NCBI RefSeq assembly: GCF_001955655.1
Contig: NZ_MSPW01000006.1
Span: 62,001-126,000, forward strand
Direction: 5' to 3'
Source of the DNA: Viridibacillus arenosi
Lineage (GTDB): Bacteria; Bacillota; Bacilli; Bacillales_A; Planococcaceae
DNA: 64,000 nt
Position numbers and translations under genes: made by a program. This document shows, one piece after another, positions 36,751 to 46,484 of the stretch; positions within the stretch are counted from its first letter, which is position 1; every line of letters begins with the position of its first letter. The notes beneath the pieces are model-generated. The model was given only the letters and a program-made list of their open reading frames with translations. It ran no database searches and was not told the DNA's origin.

Positions 36751-36768
36751 TGAATGACTATTCATTCT
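36751..36768 (+). promoter_or_regulatory. FadR-type operator
   Basis: TGAATGACTATTCATTCT is an almost perfect palindrome matching the B. subtilis FadR site TGAATGAnTAnTCATTCA. It sits just after the predicted start point, so binding would block lcfB until long-chain acyl-CoA releases the repressor. Confidence 0.85.
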
Positions 36769-36793
36769 ATTCTAACAAAGGGGAGATGAGTAT

Positions 36794-38347
36794 ATGAATT
36801 TAGTTTCGGCAGTTCATAAAACATCAAAAGAGCAACCAGAAAAGATTGCGTATCATTTTATGGGGAAAGATACGAATTATGGTGAATTTGAAGAATCAGT
36901 TGCACGCTTTGCTTCAGCTTTAAAGGGATTAGGGGTAGGAAATGGGGATCATGTTGCGTTTTTACTTGGCAATGCACCTCATTTTTTAATTTCTTTATAT
37001 GCAACAATGCGCGTAGGGGCAACTGTAATTCCGATTAATCCAATTTACACACCAGATGAGATTACGTATATTGTACGTAATGGAGATGCAAAAGTAGTTA
37101 TTGCATTAGATTCTTTATTGCCATTAGTTAAAGTAGGCGTAACTGCATTTCCGAATGTAGAAGCATTCATTGTATGTGAAACTGCTCCTGAAACAGCAGC
37201 TAAGTTGACAGAGTTAGAAAGCCCTGTAAAAGAAAAAGTAAGATCATTTTCAATGTTGCTTGCTTCATCTTCAGCAGATTTTGAACCTACAGAATTAAAT
37301 CCAGAAGATACAGCTATTATTTTGTATACTTCGGGAACGACAGGACAACCCAAGGGTGCTATGTTAACACATAAAAACCTTTTTTCAAATGCGCGTGATG
37401 TAGCGGAGTATTTGACTATTTCTCCTGAAGATCGTGTGATTACGGCTTTACCGGTCTTTCATGTGTTTGCCCTTACGGTAGTAGTGAATGCACCACTATT
37501 AAATGCGGCAACATTATTGATTGTACCTAGGTTCAGTCCAAAAGATGTATTCGAAATTGCAAGAGAGCATAAGGCTACTGTTTTTGCGGGAGTACCAACA
37601 ATGTACAATTTCTTATATCAATTCCCAAACGGTAATCCAGAAGATTTCTCATCAATTCGTTTAGCTATATCTGGAGGTTCTTCTTTACCGGTAGCATTGC
37701 TACATAACTTTGAAGACAAGTTTAACGTGAATATTTCCGAAGGCTATGGCTTATCTGAGGCATCACCAGTAACAAGTTTTAACCCACTAGATCGTGAGAG
37801 AAAGCCTGGTTCAATTGGTACCAACATCGTCAATGTAGAAAACAAAGTATTCAACCAATTAGGAGAGGAATTACCTGTTGGTGAAGTAGGCGAACTTGTT
37901 GTCAAAGGTCCTAATGTGATGAAAGGCTATTATAAAATGCCAGAAGAAACAGCAGTAACTATTCGTGATGGTTGGTTATATACAGGAGACCTTGCGAAAA
38001 TGGACGAGGAAGGTTACTTCTATATTGTTGATCGAAAGAAAGATATGATCATAGTCGGTGGCTATAATGTCTATCCGCGTGAGGTGGAAGAAGTACTATA
38101 TGCACACCCAGGTATCGTGGAAGCTGCAGTAATAGGTTTACCGGATCTCAATTTTGGTGAAGAAGTCTTTGCGTATGTGGTGTTGAAAGACCCGAATCTA
38201 ACTACTGAAGATATCTATGAATATTGTCAAGAAAAGCTAGTGAAATATAAAATACCAAAGCAAATTGAAATTATTGAAGAGCTACCTAAAAATACGACGG
38301 GGAAAATTTTGCGTCGTTCTTTGAAGGAACATGCTCTAAATAAATAA
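36794..38347 (+). CDS. lcfB: Long-chain fatty acid-CoA ligase
   Basis: 517-residue acyl-CoA synthetase that activates fatty acids with ATP and CoA for beta-oxidation. The AMP-binding motif ILYTSGTTGQPKGAML is at about residues 175-190; GYGLSEASPV, YTGDLAKMDEEGYFYIVDRK and the C-terminal lysine in TGKILRRSLKE complete the ANL fold. Length and place (near lplJ) agree with LcfB (YhfL). The FadR-type operator upstream indicates fatty-acid control. AAAGGGGAG precedes the ATG. Confidence 0.93.
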   Translation: MNLVSAVHKTSKEQPEKIAYHFMGKDTNYGEFEESVARFASALKGLGVGNGDHVAFLLGNAPHFLISLYATMRVGATVIPINPIYTPDEITYIVRNGDAKVVIALDSLLPLVKVGVTAFPNVEAFIVCETAPETAAKLTELESPVKEKVRSFSMLLASSSADFEPTELNPEDTAIILYTSGTTGQPKGAMLTHKNLFSNARDVAEYLTISPEDRVITALPVFHVFALTVVVNAPLLNAATLLIVPRFSPKDVFEIAREHKATVFAGVPTMYNFLYQFPNGNPEDFSSIRLAISGGSSLPVALLHNFEDKFNVNISEGYGLSEASPVTSFNPLDRERKPGSIGTNIVNVENKVFNQLGEELPVGEVGELVVKGPNVMKGYYKMPEETAVTIRDGWLYTGDLAKMDEEGYFYIVDRKKDMIIVGGYNVYPREVEEVLYAHPGIVEAAVIGLPDLNFGEEVFAYVVLKDPNLTTEDIYEYCQEKLVKYKIPKQIEIIEELPKNTTGKILRRSLKEHALNK

Positions 38348-38349
38348 TA

Positions 38350-38384
38350 AAAAGGAGATGCCTATAAGGCATCTCCTTTCTTTA
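38350..38384. terminator. Bidirectional terminator between lcfB and the permease gene
   Basis: Perfect hairpin AAAGGAGATGCC-TATA-AGGCATCTCCTTT. Confidence 0.92.
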
Positions 38385-39737
38385 CTTTTTATTTTTATAA
38401 ATTACCTGATACATAATATAGACAAATAAAATCCATATCGGACCGACAATAAGTGCGATTCGAGTATCTGGGAAGTAAGCCATTAAAATCATGACGAGTG
38501 ATAAAAAGGCAAGAGCTAAATATGGTCCGACTGGATACATAAATGCTTTATATTTTAGTTTAGATACTTGTGCTTTTGATAATGATTTCCGGAATTTTAA
38601 TTGAGTAATTAAAATAATTGCCCATGTCCAGATGGCTCCGAAAGTAGATATACTAGTCACCCATACGAATACTTTTTCAGCGACAAAATAGTTCAGCGCC
38701 ACACCGATTAATAATACGAATGCAGATGCCATAATGGCTGTAGCCGGTACGCCACCTTTACTAATTTTCGCAAATAATTTTGGTGCTTGTTTTTGTTCAG
38801 CCAAGTTAAATAGCATACGGCCAGTACTGAAAATACCACCATTACAGCTAGATAATGCGGCTGTTAAAACAACAAAGTTAATAATCCCTGCAGCATAACG
38901 TAAACCAATTTTATCAAACATTAAAACGAACGGACTACCTGTAGAGCCTACTTCGTTCCATGGATAAATCGACATGATTACAAGTAATGCACCTACGTAG
39001 AATAATAAAATACGCCAAAGAACAGTATCGATTGCTTTAGGAATAACTTTTTCAGGGTTTTTAGCTTCACCAGCCGTAATCCCGATCATTTCGATACCTA
39101 GATAAGCGAACATTACTATTGGTAAGGACATGAAAACACCTTGTATACCATTCGGGAAAAATCCACCATGGCTCCATAAATTACTAAAGCCAACAGCAAT
39201 ACCACCATTGCCAATACCAAATAAAATAACACCTAATCCAAGTACAATCATTGAAATAATGGCAAGGATTTTAATGAGTGCAAACCAAAATTCAAATTCA
39301 CCATAAGCTTTTACAGCAATTAAATTTACCATAACCATGACAATTAACGCTGCTAAAGCCCATAACCATTTTGGAGAATCTGGGAACCAAAGTTGCATAT
39401 ACACGCCAACTGCTGTAATTTCTGCCATACAAGTAACAATCCACAAGAACCAATAGTTCCAGCCTGTTATAAATCCAGCTAGAGGACCTAAATAATCTCT
39501 AGCATAGCGACTAAATGAACCGGCAACTGGATTGTTTACGGCCATTTCGCCAAGCGAACGCATAATAATGAAAATAACAGCGCCACCAAGTGCATAAGCA
39601 ATTAAAATAGCTGGTCCAGCTAATTTTATTGCTCCTGCAGAACCTAAAAATAGACCGACTCCTATGGCGGCACCGAGCGACATCAACGTAATGTGTCGTT
39701 GCTCCAACCCACGTTGGAGCTCTGGTTTCTTGTTCAT
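38382..39737 (-). CDS. APC-superfamily amino acid permease
   Basis: 451 residues, about twelve membrane helices. The N-terminus QRGLEQRHITLMSLGAAIGV and the GLFLGSAGAI motif mark the amino-acid transporter (AAT) family with AapA, RocC, GabP and ProY types; ITAGEAKNPEKVIPKAI is the usual conserved loop. The exact substrate cannot be told. ATG 39737 follows AAGGAG; an upstream start at 39815 would add a non-family stretch of 26 residues. Confidence 0.9.
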   Translation of the reverse strand: MNKKPELQRGLEQRHITLMSLGAAIGVGLFLGSAGAIKLAGPAILIAYALGGAVIFIIMRSLGEMAVNNPVAGSFSRYARDYLGPLAGFITGWNYWFLWIVTCMAEITAVGVYMQLWFPDSPKWLWALAALIVMVMVNLIAVKAYGEFEFWFALIKILAIISMIVLGLGVILFGIGNGGIAVGFSNLWSHGGFFPNGIQGVFMSLPIVMFAYLGIEMIGITAGEAKNPEKVIPKAIDTVLWRILLFYVGALLVIMSIYPWNEVGSTGSPFVLMFDKIGLRYAAGIINFVVLTAALSSCNGGIFSTGRMLFNLAEQKQAPKLFAKISKGGVPATAIMASAFVLLIGVALNYFVAEKVFVWVTSISTFGAIWTWAIILITQLKFRKSLSKAQVSKLKYKAFMYPVGPYLALAFLSLVMILMAYFPDTRIALIVGPIWILFVYIMYQVIYKNKK

Positions 39738-39948
39738 AATGTAAGACTCCTTCGATGCTAATGATAACTCCCCTATATTATCATAAAATTTAATGAATAA
39801 AAATCCAGACGCCATGGTAATAAGAAAAAATATGTAAACTCTTTGTCTTTATAAGTAATTTATGGTTACAATACATATATATGTTTGATTAATGCAAATA
39901 TATTGAAAATTAAAGAGGTTTTCATATAAATGAAAGGGGAGTTTTTTT

Positions 39949-41925
39949 ATGTCAAAGCGTTTATTGAAAGCAGAGGATTTATATGTCTTGCACTCTATCA
40001 CAAATCCACAATTATCTCCAAGTGGTGAAGAGGCAGTTTTTGTTCGTACAAGTATTGATGAAGAAAAAAACAAATATATAGCGCATTTATTTCATTTAGA
40101 TATTAAAAGTGGAGCAGTAACGCAGTGGTCGTATGGGGAAGATCGTATTTCATCGCCCACTTGGTCAGCGGATGGGCGAAATGTTGCATTTTTATCGAAT
40201 CGCAATGAAAAAAATCAAATTTACATTATTTCTAAACATGGTGGAGAGGCGCGTCAGCTTACAACATTAGAAAATGGTGTTTCACAATTCAAATGGTCAC
40301 CGTGCGGTCAGAGTATTTGGTTTAGTGGCCGACTTAAGGAAGGTAAAAACTTCTCAGATGTAGCTGAAAAAGAAGAAAAGAAAAAGCCAACTGCTTATGT
40401 AGTAGAAGGTATGAAATATAAAGCTGATAGTATAGGGTTACTACCTCAAGATAGTTATAATCATATTGGTAAAATTGAAGTAGCATCTGCTGATATTGAA
40501 TTGTTTACTGAAGGCAATCATAATTACAGCATTGAAGCAGTATCCCATGATGGTAAAAAGTTAGTTTTATCAGTGAATCGTGCAGAAAATAAAGATTTTG
40601 ATTTCAGTCGGCACCTGCTATTAGTTGATATTGAAACAAAGGAAGAGACGACCATTCTAAATGAAGAAGGTTCTTATGGAGATGCATATTTTTCATATGA
40701 TGATCGGTACATAGCATTTTATGGTGGTAATCATTCATACAAAAACGCGACACATGGTGCAATTTATATTTACGATACAGAAGAGCAGTATTATAGAAAC
40801 TTAACTGAAGGTTTTGATGCGCCAATTGGAGATCTTGCTGTTGCGGATCATCAGCAAGGAGCTACTGCACCAACTGTTGTGTGGACGAAAGCGAATGACC
40901 TTTATTTCCAAGTCTCTACTATGGGAGATATTCGAGTATATTATGCAACATTGGATGGTGCGATTTATCCAGCAAGTCCTGAAAATGAACATGTTTATGG
41001 CTACGATGTTGAGCGTGATGGTTCGTTCGCGCTGTTAGCGATTAGCAATCCTATAATGCCAGGTGAACTTTTTAAATATGATGTGACTACAGGTGAAAGA
41101 CAGCAAATGACTCATTTCAATGATGCTTTTGTGAACGAGGTTGAACTTGTTCAACCTGAAGCAATTTCTTATAAAAGTTCAGATGGATTTGATGTATACG
41201 GTTGGTTGATGAAGCCGGCTCAGTATGTAGAAGGTAATAAATATCCACTAATCGTTGAAATTCACGGTGGACCGCATGCGATGTATGCTAATACATTTTT
41301 CCATGAGTTGCAGTTGCTTGCAGCGCAAGGTTATGGCGTCCTTTATGTAAATCCAAGAGGAAGCCACGGTTATAGCCAAGAATTTGTAGATGCCGTACGT
41401 GGTGACTATGGTGGTGGAGATTATGCAGACATTATGGCTGGATTAGATGCGGTTATTGCGGATCAGGATTGGATTGATACAGATCGACTTGGAGTTACTG
41501 GTGGTAGCTACGGTGGTTTTATGACAAACTGGATTGTAGGTCATACAAATCGCTTTAAGGCAGCTGTTACACAGCGCTCAATCTCGAACTGGATTAGCTT
41601 CTATGGTGTATCAGATATTGGTTACTATTTCAGTGATTGGCAAATCGGTACAGATATGAAAGATGTAGAAAAGCTATGGCAACATTCACCGCTTAAATAT
41701 GCAGAAAATGTGGAGACGCCATTATTAATCTTGCATAGTGAAAAGGATTTCCGTTGTCCAATAGAACAAGCAGAACAACTGTATATTACGTTAAAGTCTA
41801 TGGGGAAGGAAACCCAGTTTGTGAGATTCCCAGACGCAGATCATAACTTATCTCGAGCAGGATTACCGAATCTACGTATAGAAAGACTTGAGCAAATTAC
41901 AGGCTGGTTCGAGAAATATTTATAA
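39949..41925 (+). CDS. S9-family prolyl oligopeptidase/acylaminoacyl peptidase
   Basis: 658-residue cytoplasmic serine peptidase. The N-terminal half is a beta-propeller with TolB-like repeats (SPTWSADGRNVAFLSNR, FKWSPCGQSIWFSGR). The C-terminal alpha/beta hydrolase domain has HGGPHAMYANTF, the nucleophile motif GGSYGGF, the aspartate near HSEKDFRCP and the histidine in FPDADHNLSRAG. It resembles YuxL-type peptidases of Bacillus. AAAGGGGAG precedes the ATG; single gene. Confidence 0.93.
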   Translation: MSKRLLKAEDLYVLHSITNPQLSPSGEEAVFVRTSIDEEKNKYIAHLFHLDIKSGAVTQWSYGEDRISSPTWSADGRNVAFLSNRNEKNQIYIISKHGGEARQLTTLENGVSQFKWSPCGQSIWFSGRLKEGKNFSDVAEKEEKKKPTAYVVEGMKYKADSIGLLPQDSYNHIGKIEVASADIELFTEGNHNYSIEAVSHDGKKLVLSVNRAENKDFDFSRHLLLVDIETKEETTILNEEGSYGDAYFSYDDRYIAFYGGNHSYKNATHGAIYIYDTEEQYYRNLTEGFDAPIGDLAVADHQQGATAPTVVWTKANDLYFQVSTMGDIRVYYATLDGAIYPASPENEHVYGYDVERDGSFALLAISNPIMPGELFKYDVTTGERQQMTHFNDAFVNEVELVQPEAISYKSSDGFDVYGWLMKPAQYVEGNKYPLIVEIHGGPHAMYANTFFHELQLLAAQGYGVLYVNPRGSHGYSQEFVDAVRGDYGGGDYADIMAGLDAVIADQDWIDTDRLGVTGGSYGGFMTNWIVGHTNRFKAAVTQRSISNWISFYGVSDIGYYFSDWQIGTDMKDVEKLWQHSPLKYAENVETPLLILHSEKDFRCPIEQAEQLYITLKSMGKETQFVRFPDADHNLSRAGLPNLRIERLEQITGWFEKYL

Positions 41926-42065
41926 TATTAACGTTTTAGGGTTATATTTGATTTGATGACAAGTCTACAAAGTAAGAATAAGGGTAGTAATTTCTATAAA
42001 CTAAGTTGTTATGAGTACATTACTTAAAGTAAACAAATAACTTCATAACGAGTGCATAATAAATA

Positions 42066-42100
42066 TAAAAGTTCCGCACGATTTGCGGAACTTTTTATAT
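42066..42100 (+). terminator. Terminator between the S9 peptidase and DedA genes
   Basis: Hairpin AAAGTTCCGCA-CGATT-TGCGGAACTTT with T run. It lies 140 bases after the peptidase stop. Confidence 0.9.
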
Positions 42101-42139
42101 TTCACAACGTTTATTAAAAGCATACATATTTATAAATCC

Positions 42140-42168
42140 GTGACAGTATAGTGAGAAAACAGTATGAT
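42140..42168 (+). promoter_or_regulatory. SigA-type promoter of the DedA gene
   Basis: GTGACA (42140-42145), 17 nt, TATGAT (42163-42168). Confidence 0.65.
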
Positions 42169-42203
42169 AAACAAGTGAGAAAAAAAGATTGTGAGTGAAT
42201 TGA

Positions 42204-42848
42204 ATGATTGAACTTATACAGAACTTATTTAGCTTTATAATGCATATTGATCAACATCTCGTTGAAATAATTCAACAATTTGGTGTTTGGTCATATGGTA
42301 TTATCTTTTCCATTGTTTTTGTAGAAACGGGTGTTGTAATATTCCCGTTCTTACCAGGTGATTCATTACTATTTGCCAGCGGAGCATTTGCTGCACTTGG
42401 AGCATTTAATTTACCGATTCTTCTTTTAGTTTTTTTCGTAGCAGCTGTATTTGGAGATTCGGTAAACTATGAGATTGGACAAAAAGTTGGAACGGCTATT
42501 TCACCTAAGAGCTTTTTAGGACGTATTATTAATCAAGACCGTATGCAAAAAGCACAGGATTTCTTTAATAAGCATGGTGGGAAAACGATTATCTTCGCTC
42601 GTTTCATGCCATTTATTCGAACGTTCATCCCATTTGTAGCCGGTGCTAGCCGAATGCATTATCGTCAATTTTTAATGTATAACATTATAGGTGCATTCTT
42701 ATGGGTAGGTATTTGTACATTAGCAGGTTACTTCTTTGGTAATATCCCAATAGTTAAAGACAACTTCTCAAAAGTAATATTAATTATTATTTTTGTTTCA
42801 GTTTTACCAGCAATCATTGGTTTATTGAAATCCAGAGTAAAGAAATAA
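42204..42848 (+). CDS. DedA-family membrane protein
   Basis: 214-residue SNARE-associated/VTT-domain protein. The family motifs FLPGDSLLFASGAFAALG and the reentrant-loop FARFMPFIRTFIPFVAGASR are present, with four to six helices. DedA proteins are thought to flip or recycle polyprenyl-phosphate or phospholipid carriers and support membrane homeostasis. Which B. subtilis paralogue it equals cannot be told. Single gene with promoter and terminator. Confidence 0.9.
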   Translation: MIELIQNLFSFIMHIDQHLVEIIQQFGVWSYGIIFSIVFVETGVVIFPFLPGDSLLFASGAFAALGAFNLPILLLVFFVAAVFGDSVNYEIGQKVGTAISPKSFLGRIINQDRMQKAQDFFNKHGGKTIIFARFMPFIRTFIPFVAGASRMHYRQFLMYNIIGAFLWVGICTLAGYFFGNIPIVKDNFSKVILIIIFVSVLPAIIGLLKSRVKK

Positions 42849-42859
42849 ATAATAGTAGT

Positions 42860-42896
42860 AGAACACTTTAGTTAATTGGCTAAAGTGTTTTTTTAT
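42860..42896 (+). terminator. Terminator after the DedA gene
   Basis: Hairpin AACACTTTAG-TTAATTGG-CTAAAGTGTT with T7. Confidence 0.9.
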
Positions 42897-43005
42897 GAAA
42901 ACCAATTAAAATAGTAAGAATTGTTGGAATTTTTAATGAAAAAGTATTTGGAAGATGGTAATATTGATTTATCTAGAAGACTAATAGTTAAAGGAGTTTG
43001 ATATC

Positions 43006-43473
43006 ATGGAGAAAATGAATGTTGAAAGCTTTAATTTAGACCATACAAAAGTCGTCGCACCATTTGTTCGATTAGCGGGGCTTAAAAAAGGTGTAAATGG
43101 TGATGAAGTTTATAAATATGATATTCGATTTAAACAACCAAACAAAGAGCATATGGAAATGCCTGCGTTGCATTCAATAGAGCATTTAATGGCTGAGAAC
43201 ATTCGTAATCATACGGACCATGTTGTCGATCTTAGTCCAATGGGATGCCAAACGGGCTTTTATTTATCAATGATTAATCATAATAACTTTGATGAGGTAC
43301 TAGATATTTTAGATAAAACTTTTAATGATGTCTTGGCAGCAACAGAAGTACCAGCATGCAACGAAGTACAATGCGGTTGGGCTGCGAGTCATAGTTTAGA
43401 AGGTGCGAAGGAGCTTGCAAAAGAAATGCTAGCGAAACGTGATGAGTGGACACAAATTTTCATAGAAGAATAA
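43006..43473 (+). CDS. luxS: S-ribosylhomocysteine lyase LuxS
   Basis: 155-residue metalloenzyme that splits S-ribosylhomocysteine to homocysteine and DPD, the AI-2 precursor. Metal ligands are visible in [15 protein letters not shown] (HxxEH), and the third ligand cysteine in [24 protein letters not shown] holds the catalytic cysteine. Start ATG follows AAAGGAG. Single gene. Confidence 0.97.
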   Translation: MEKMNVESFNLDHTKVVAPFVRLAGLKKGVNGDEVYKYDIRFKQPNKEHMEMPALHSIEHLMAENIRNHTDHVVDLSPMGCQTGFYLSMINHNNFDEVLDILDKTFNDVLAATEVPACNEVQCGWAASHSLEGAKELAKEMLAKRDEWTQIFIEE

Positions 43474-43476
43474 ACA

Positions 43477-43510
43477 GAAAGAGGCTGCGTATACTAGCAG
43501 CCTCTTTATT
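43477..43510. terminator. Terminator between luxS and the enoyl-CoA hydratase gene
   Basis: Hairpin AAAGAGGCTGC-GTATACTA-GCAGCCTCTTT with T/A-rich flanks; genes converge here. Confidence 0.9.
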
Positions 43511-43511
43511 A

Positions 43512-44288
43512 TTATTTTCCTGTAAAATTGGGTTTTCGTTTTTCAGAGAATGCATTGAGTGCTTCAATACGATCTTCAGTAGGAATGGTAATTTCATATG
43601 CTTTTCGCTCAATATGAAGACCTGTTTGTAAGTCGGTATTCATCCCATGCTTGATAGCAAATTTTGCTTGTTGTAATGCAATTGGACCGTTAGCTAGCAT
43701 TAACTCTGCGAAGGCGATTGTTTTTGCAAGAAGTTCCTCACGCTTTTCGACTTTAGTCAGAAGACCGTATGCTAGAGCTTCTTTAGCCTGTAATCTTTTT
43801 GCAGTTAAAATCAGTTCTAGTGCTTTTGCTTCTCCTATGAGTCTAGGAAGTCGTTGAGTTCCACCAGCCCCTGGAATTATACCAAGGCTCGTTTCTGTTA
43901 GGCCGAGTGAAATATCATCTGCGGCAAAACGGAAGTCACATGCTAATGCTAATTCGGTACCCCCACCGAAAGCATAGCCATTAATCATTGCAATAGTCGG
44001 TTGTGGTAAATTTTCAATAGCTGAAAAAACCTCACCTATCTTATAGAGATTACGTTTTACACGTTGCTCAGTTAATGTTTTTCGTTCTTTTAAGTCAGCA
44101 CCTACACTAAAAGCTTTATCACCTGCGCCTGTAAAAATGACTACACGAATATCGGGATTAATACGAATAGATTCAACAACTTGTCCTAATTCAGCTAGTA
44201 AATCATAATTGAACGCATTCATAGCCAGTGGTCTATTCAATGTTACAAATGCCAAATGCTCCTGTTGTTTATAAATAAGTGTATCCAA
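43512..44288 (-). CDS. Enoyl-CoA hydratase
   Basis: 258-residue crotonase. Motifs: GDKAFSVGADLKERKTL and INGYAFGGGTELALACDFRF (oxyanion hole), then SLGLTETSLGIIPGAGGTQR with catalytic Glu residues, typical of genuine hydratases, unlike the more divergent crotonase at 4388. It may take part in fatty acid or branched-chain acyl-CoA degradation. A ribosome site GGGGGAA precedes the ATG. Single gene. Confidence 0.92.
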   Translation of the reverse strand: MDTLIYKQQEHLAFVTLNRPLAMNAFNYDLLAELGQVVESIRINPDIRVVIFTGAGDKAFSVGADLKERKTLTEQRVKRNLYKIGEVFSAIENLPQPTIAMINGYAFGGGTELALACDFRFAADDISLGLTETSLGIIPGAGGTQRLPRLIGEAKALELILTAKRLQAKEALAYGLLTKVEKREELLAKTIAFAELMLANGPIALQQAKFAIKHGMNTDLQTGLHIERKAYEITIPTEDRIEALNAFSEKRKPNFTGK

Positions 44289-44557
44289 TAGAAATTCCCC
44301 CTTATAGTGAAAAAATTACTCCCAAATAAACGATAGCATGTCTATGATTTTTCGTCATCTTTGAATTATCATTTCCAGCTATTAACCTTTACTTATTTTA
44401 TTTATATTTCCAATAAAACGAATAATTTCATTATAAAATACGTATCTTTTTGGAATTAAAGGTAAAATTAAAGGATGAAAGTAATGTGTTGAACTAAATA
44501 CTTTAAGTAAAATTGCTGATATAATGAAATGGAAATAGATTTTAAAGGAGAAACCAT

Positions 44558-45790
44558 ATGGAAGTATTTATTGGTCGTCAACCTATATTTAATAAGCAAA
44601 AGCAAGTTTTCGCATATGAATTATTATATCGAAACGGGGCTGTCATGAACGAGTTTCCAGCTATTGATTCGGATAAGGCAACTGTCGAAGTACTGATCAA
44701 TTCATTATTTTCAATTGGTTTTGATGAGCTTACAAATGGCAAACCATGCTTTATAAACTTTACTGAAAACCTTTTAATGAGTAACATATTTGATCATTTA
44801 CAACCAGATCAAGTAGTAATAGAAATTTTGGAAGATGTTCCCATTACAGAGAAACTGGTCAAGAAAATCAAGCAATTAAAAAGTCAAGGCTATAAAATTG
44901 CTCTTGATGATTTTGAATTGCAAAAAGATGTGACATTATATAATGAATTATTTACATATACCGATTACATAAAAGTAGACTTTCTTCTTACTTCAGAAGA
45001 GGAGAGAAAAGAGATAGAGAAGCGCATTAGAAATGATTTCCCCAAAATCATTTTATTAGCTGAAAAGGTAGAGACACTTTCACAATGTCAGATAGCAAAA
45101 GATAATGGATATCAACTTTTTCAAGGTTATTTCTTCAAACAACCTCAAATTATCCGAGGTAATGATATTCCAACCAATGTATTACAATATTATCGTGTGA
45201 TTTCTTTATTACGTGGGAAAGATCCGGATATAGATGATATTACTAAGCAAATTGAGCATGACGTCGCGATGTCATTCAAGTTGTTAAAATTAATCAACTC
45301 ATCATCTAAACGTAGAAAATCCAAAATTCGTTCAATTAAACAAGCTATTTTATTATTAGGCTTAGCGGATTTACGTAAATGGATATATATTTTAGCGTAT
45401 CGTGAATCGCAGAAGGATGCCGAGGCAGATATGTATGATGAGCTGATGAAGGCGTCATTATGTAGAGCGAAAATTTGCGAAATGTTAGCCCGTTTTAAAC
45501 ATAAAGAGAATTATTCCGAATATTTCTTAGTTGGAATGTTTTCATTAATTGACGCAATTTTGCAGAGATCTATGAACAGTATTTTATTGCAACTTCCTTT
45601 ATCAGATAATATTATTGAAACCATTTTAGAAGGTGAAACAGAGATGGCACCATATTTACAAATGGCTATTGCCTTGGATAAGCTAAATTGGGATAAAGTT
45701 GCAGAATTAGCGGTTGAAATAGGGATTAGAGGAAAAGATTTATATGCTATATACCAAGAAGCAAATAAATGGTCAGATAATATTCTTTAA
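44558..45790 (+). CDS. EAL-HDOD c-di-GMP phosphodiesterase, PdeH/YuxH-like
   Basis: 410 residues: an N-terminal EAL domain (about 1-200) and a C-terminal HDOD domain (about 205-400; MSFKLLKLINSSS, IRSIKQAILLLGLADLRKWI). In the EAL part, the catalytic elements persist as YELLYR, FINFTENLL, VIEILEDV, ALDDFEL, YIKVDF, LLAEKVET and LFQGYFF; the loop after DDF lacks GTG. The layout and length match YuxH, renamed PdeH, the c-di-GMP phosphodiesterase of B. subtilis. Activity here is likely but not proven. Single gene after AAAGGAG. Confidence 0.85.
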   Translation: MEVFIGRQPIFNKQKQVFAYELLYRNGAVMNEFPAIDSDKATVEVLINSLFSIGFDELTNGKPCFINFTENLLMSNIFDHLQPDQVVIEILEDVPITEKLVKKIKQLKSQGYKIALDDFELQKDVTLYNELFTYTDYIKVDFLLTSEEERKEIEKRIRNDFPKIILLAEKVETLSQCQIAKDNGYQLFQGYFFKQPQIIRGNDIPTNVLQYYRVISLLRGKDPDIDDITKQIEHDVAMSFKLLKLINSSSKRRKSKIRSIKQAILLLGLADLRKWIYILAYRESQKDAEADMYDELMKASLCRAKICEMLARFKHKENYSEYFLVGMFSLIDAILQRSMNSILLQLPLSDNIIETILEGETEMAPYLQMAIALDKLNWDKVAELAVEIGIRGKDLYAIYQEANKWSDNIL

Positions 45791-45997
45791 TGTGAACGAG
45801 ACAAGTGTGTTAAGAAAAGATGCAACAGTAAAATGAAGATTAAAACAGTTGAATAAGCTTTTTATTTTGGGGAATGCTGAAATAGTGAAATTCACAAAGA
45901 TGAAACAACTAGACGAAAGCATTGCTGTCTATGTGTTTACAGAGCTTTTTAACGGGTATACCTGTTTGTGTAAGGTTTTAAAAACGTTTTTATTCGG

Positions 45998-46003
45998 TAT
46001 AAT
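45998..46003 (+). promoter_or_regulatory. Putative -10 element of the cytochrome c551 gene
   Basis: TATAAT with a poor -35 (GTTTTA at 45975-45980). A perfect 14-nt palindrome TAAAAACGTTTTTA fills the spacer region and could be an operator. Confidence 0.4.
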
Positions 46004-46041
46004 TAATCTGTAAGCAATACAATGAATGAGGAGGTCTTCAA

Positions 46042-46380
46042 ATGAAAAAAACTCTACTTGCTATGCTATTCGGTTCGGCCCTTGTACTTGGTGCATGTGG
46101 TGGTAACGATAAAGCAAAAGAAGAAACTACAAATGAAAAAAATGGTTCGGAAACAGCAGCCGTTGATGCACAACAAATTATCCAATCAAAATGTATTTCT
46201 TGTCACGGTGAAAATCTTGAAGGACAAGGTAATTTCCCTAACATTTCAAAAATTGGTGCTACGCTTTCCAAAAAAGAAATTTTAGATGTAATTAATAACG
46301 GTAAAAATGGAATGCCTGGGGGACTCATAACAGGTGACGATGCTGATGCAGTAGCTCAATGGTTATCTAAACAAAAATAA
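46042..46380 (+). CDS. cccB: Cytochrome c551-type lipoprotein (CccB-like)
   Basis: 112-residue membrane-anchored c-type cytochrome. Signal peptide with lipobox (LVLGAC), a low-complexity Glu/Lys/Asn linker, then one heme c motif CISCH, and the distal methionine in NGMPGG. It should carry electrons on the outer membrane face to a terminal oxidase. Length matches CccB (112). GAGGAGG precedes the ATG; the following terminator makes it a single gene. Confidence 0.9.
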   Translation: MKKTLLAMLFGSALVLGACGGNDKAKEETTNEKNGSETAAVDAQQIIQSKCISCHGENLEGQGNFPNISKIGATLSKKEILDVINNGKNGMPGGLITGDDADAVAQWLSKQK

Positions 46381-46385
46381 TATCT

Positions 46386-46427
46386 ATATCAAAACTAGCT
46401 TTCTTTAGAGGAAAGCTGGTTTTTTTG
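46386..46427 (+). terminator. Terminator after cccB
   Basis: Hairpin AAACTAGCTTTC-TTTAGA-GGAAAGCTGGTTT with T7. Confidence 0.9.
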
Positions 46428-46448
46428 TGGATAATACAGAAAGAATAA

Positions 46449-46484
46449 GAGCAACCCATGGAGCATATGGATTGCTTTTTTTAT
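46449..46484 (+). terminator. Second terminator-like hairpin
   Basis: GCAACCCAT-GGAGCAT-ATGGATTGC followed by T7, only 25 bases after the first; no gene between them. Confidence 0.75.
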
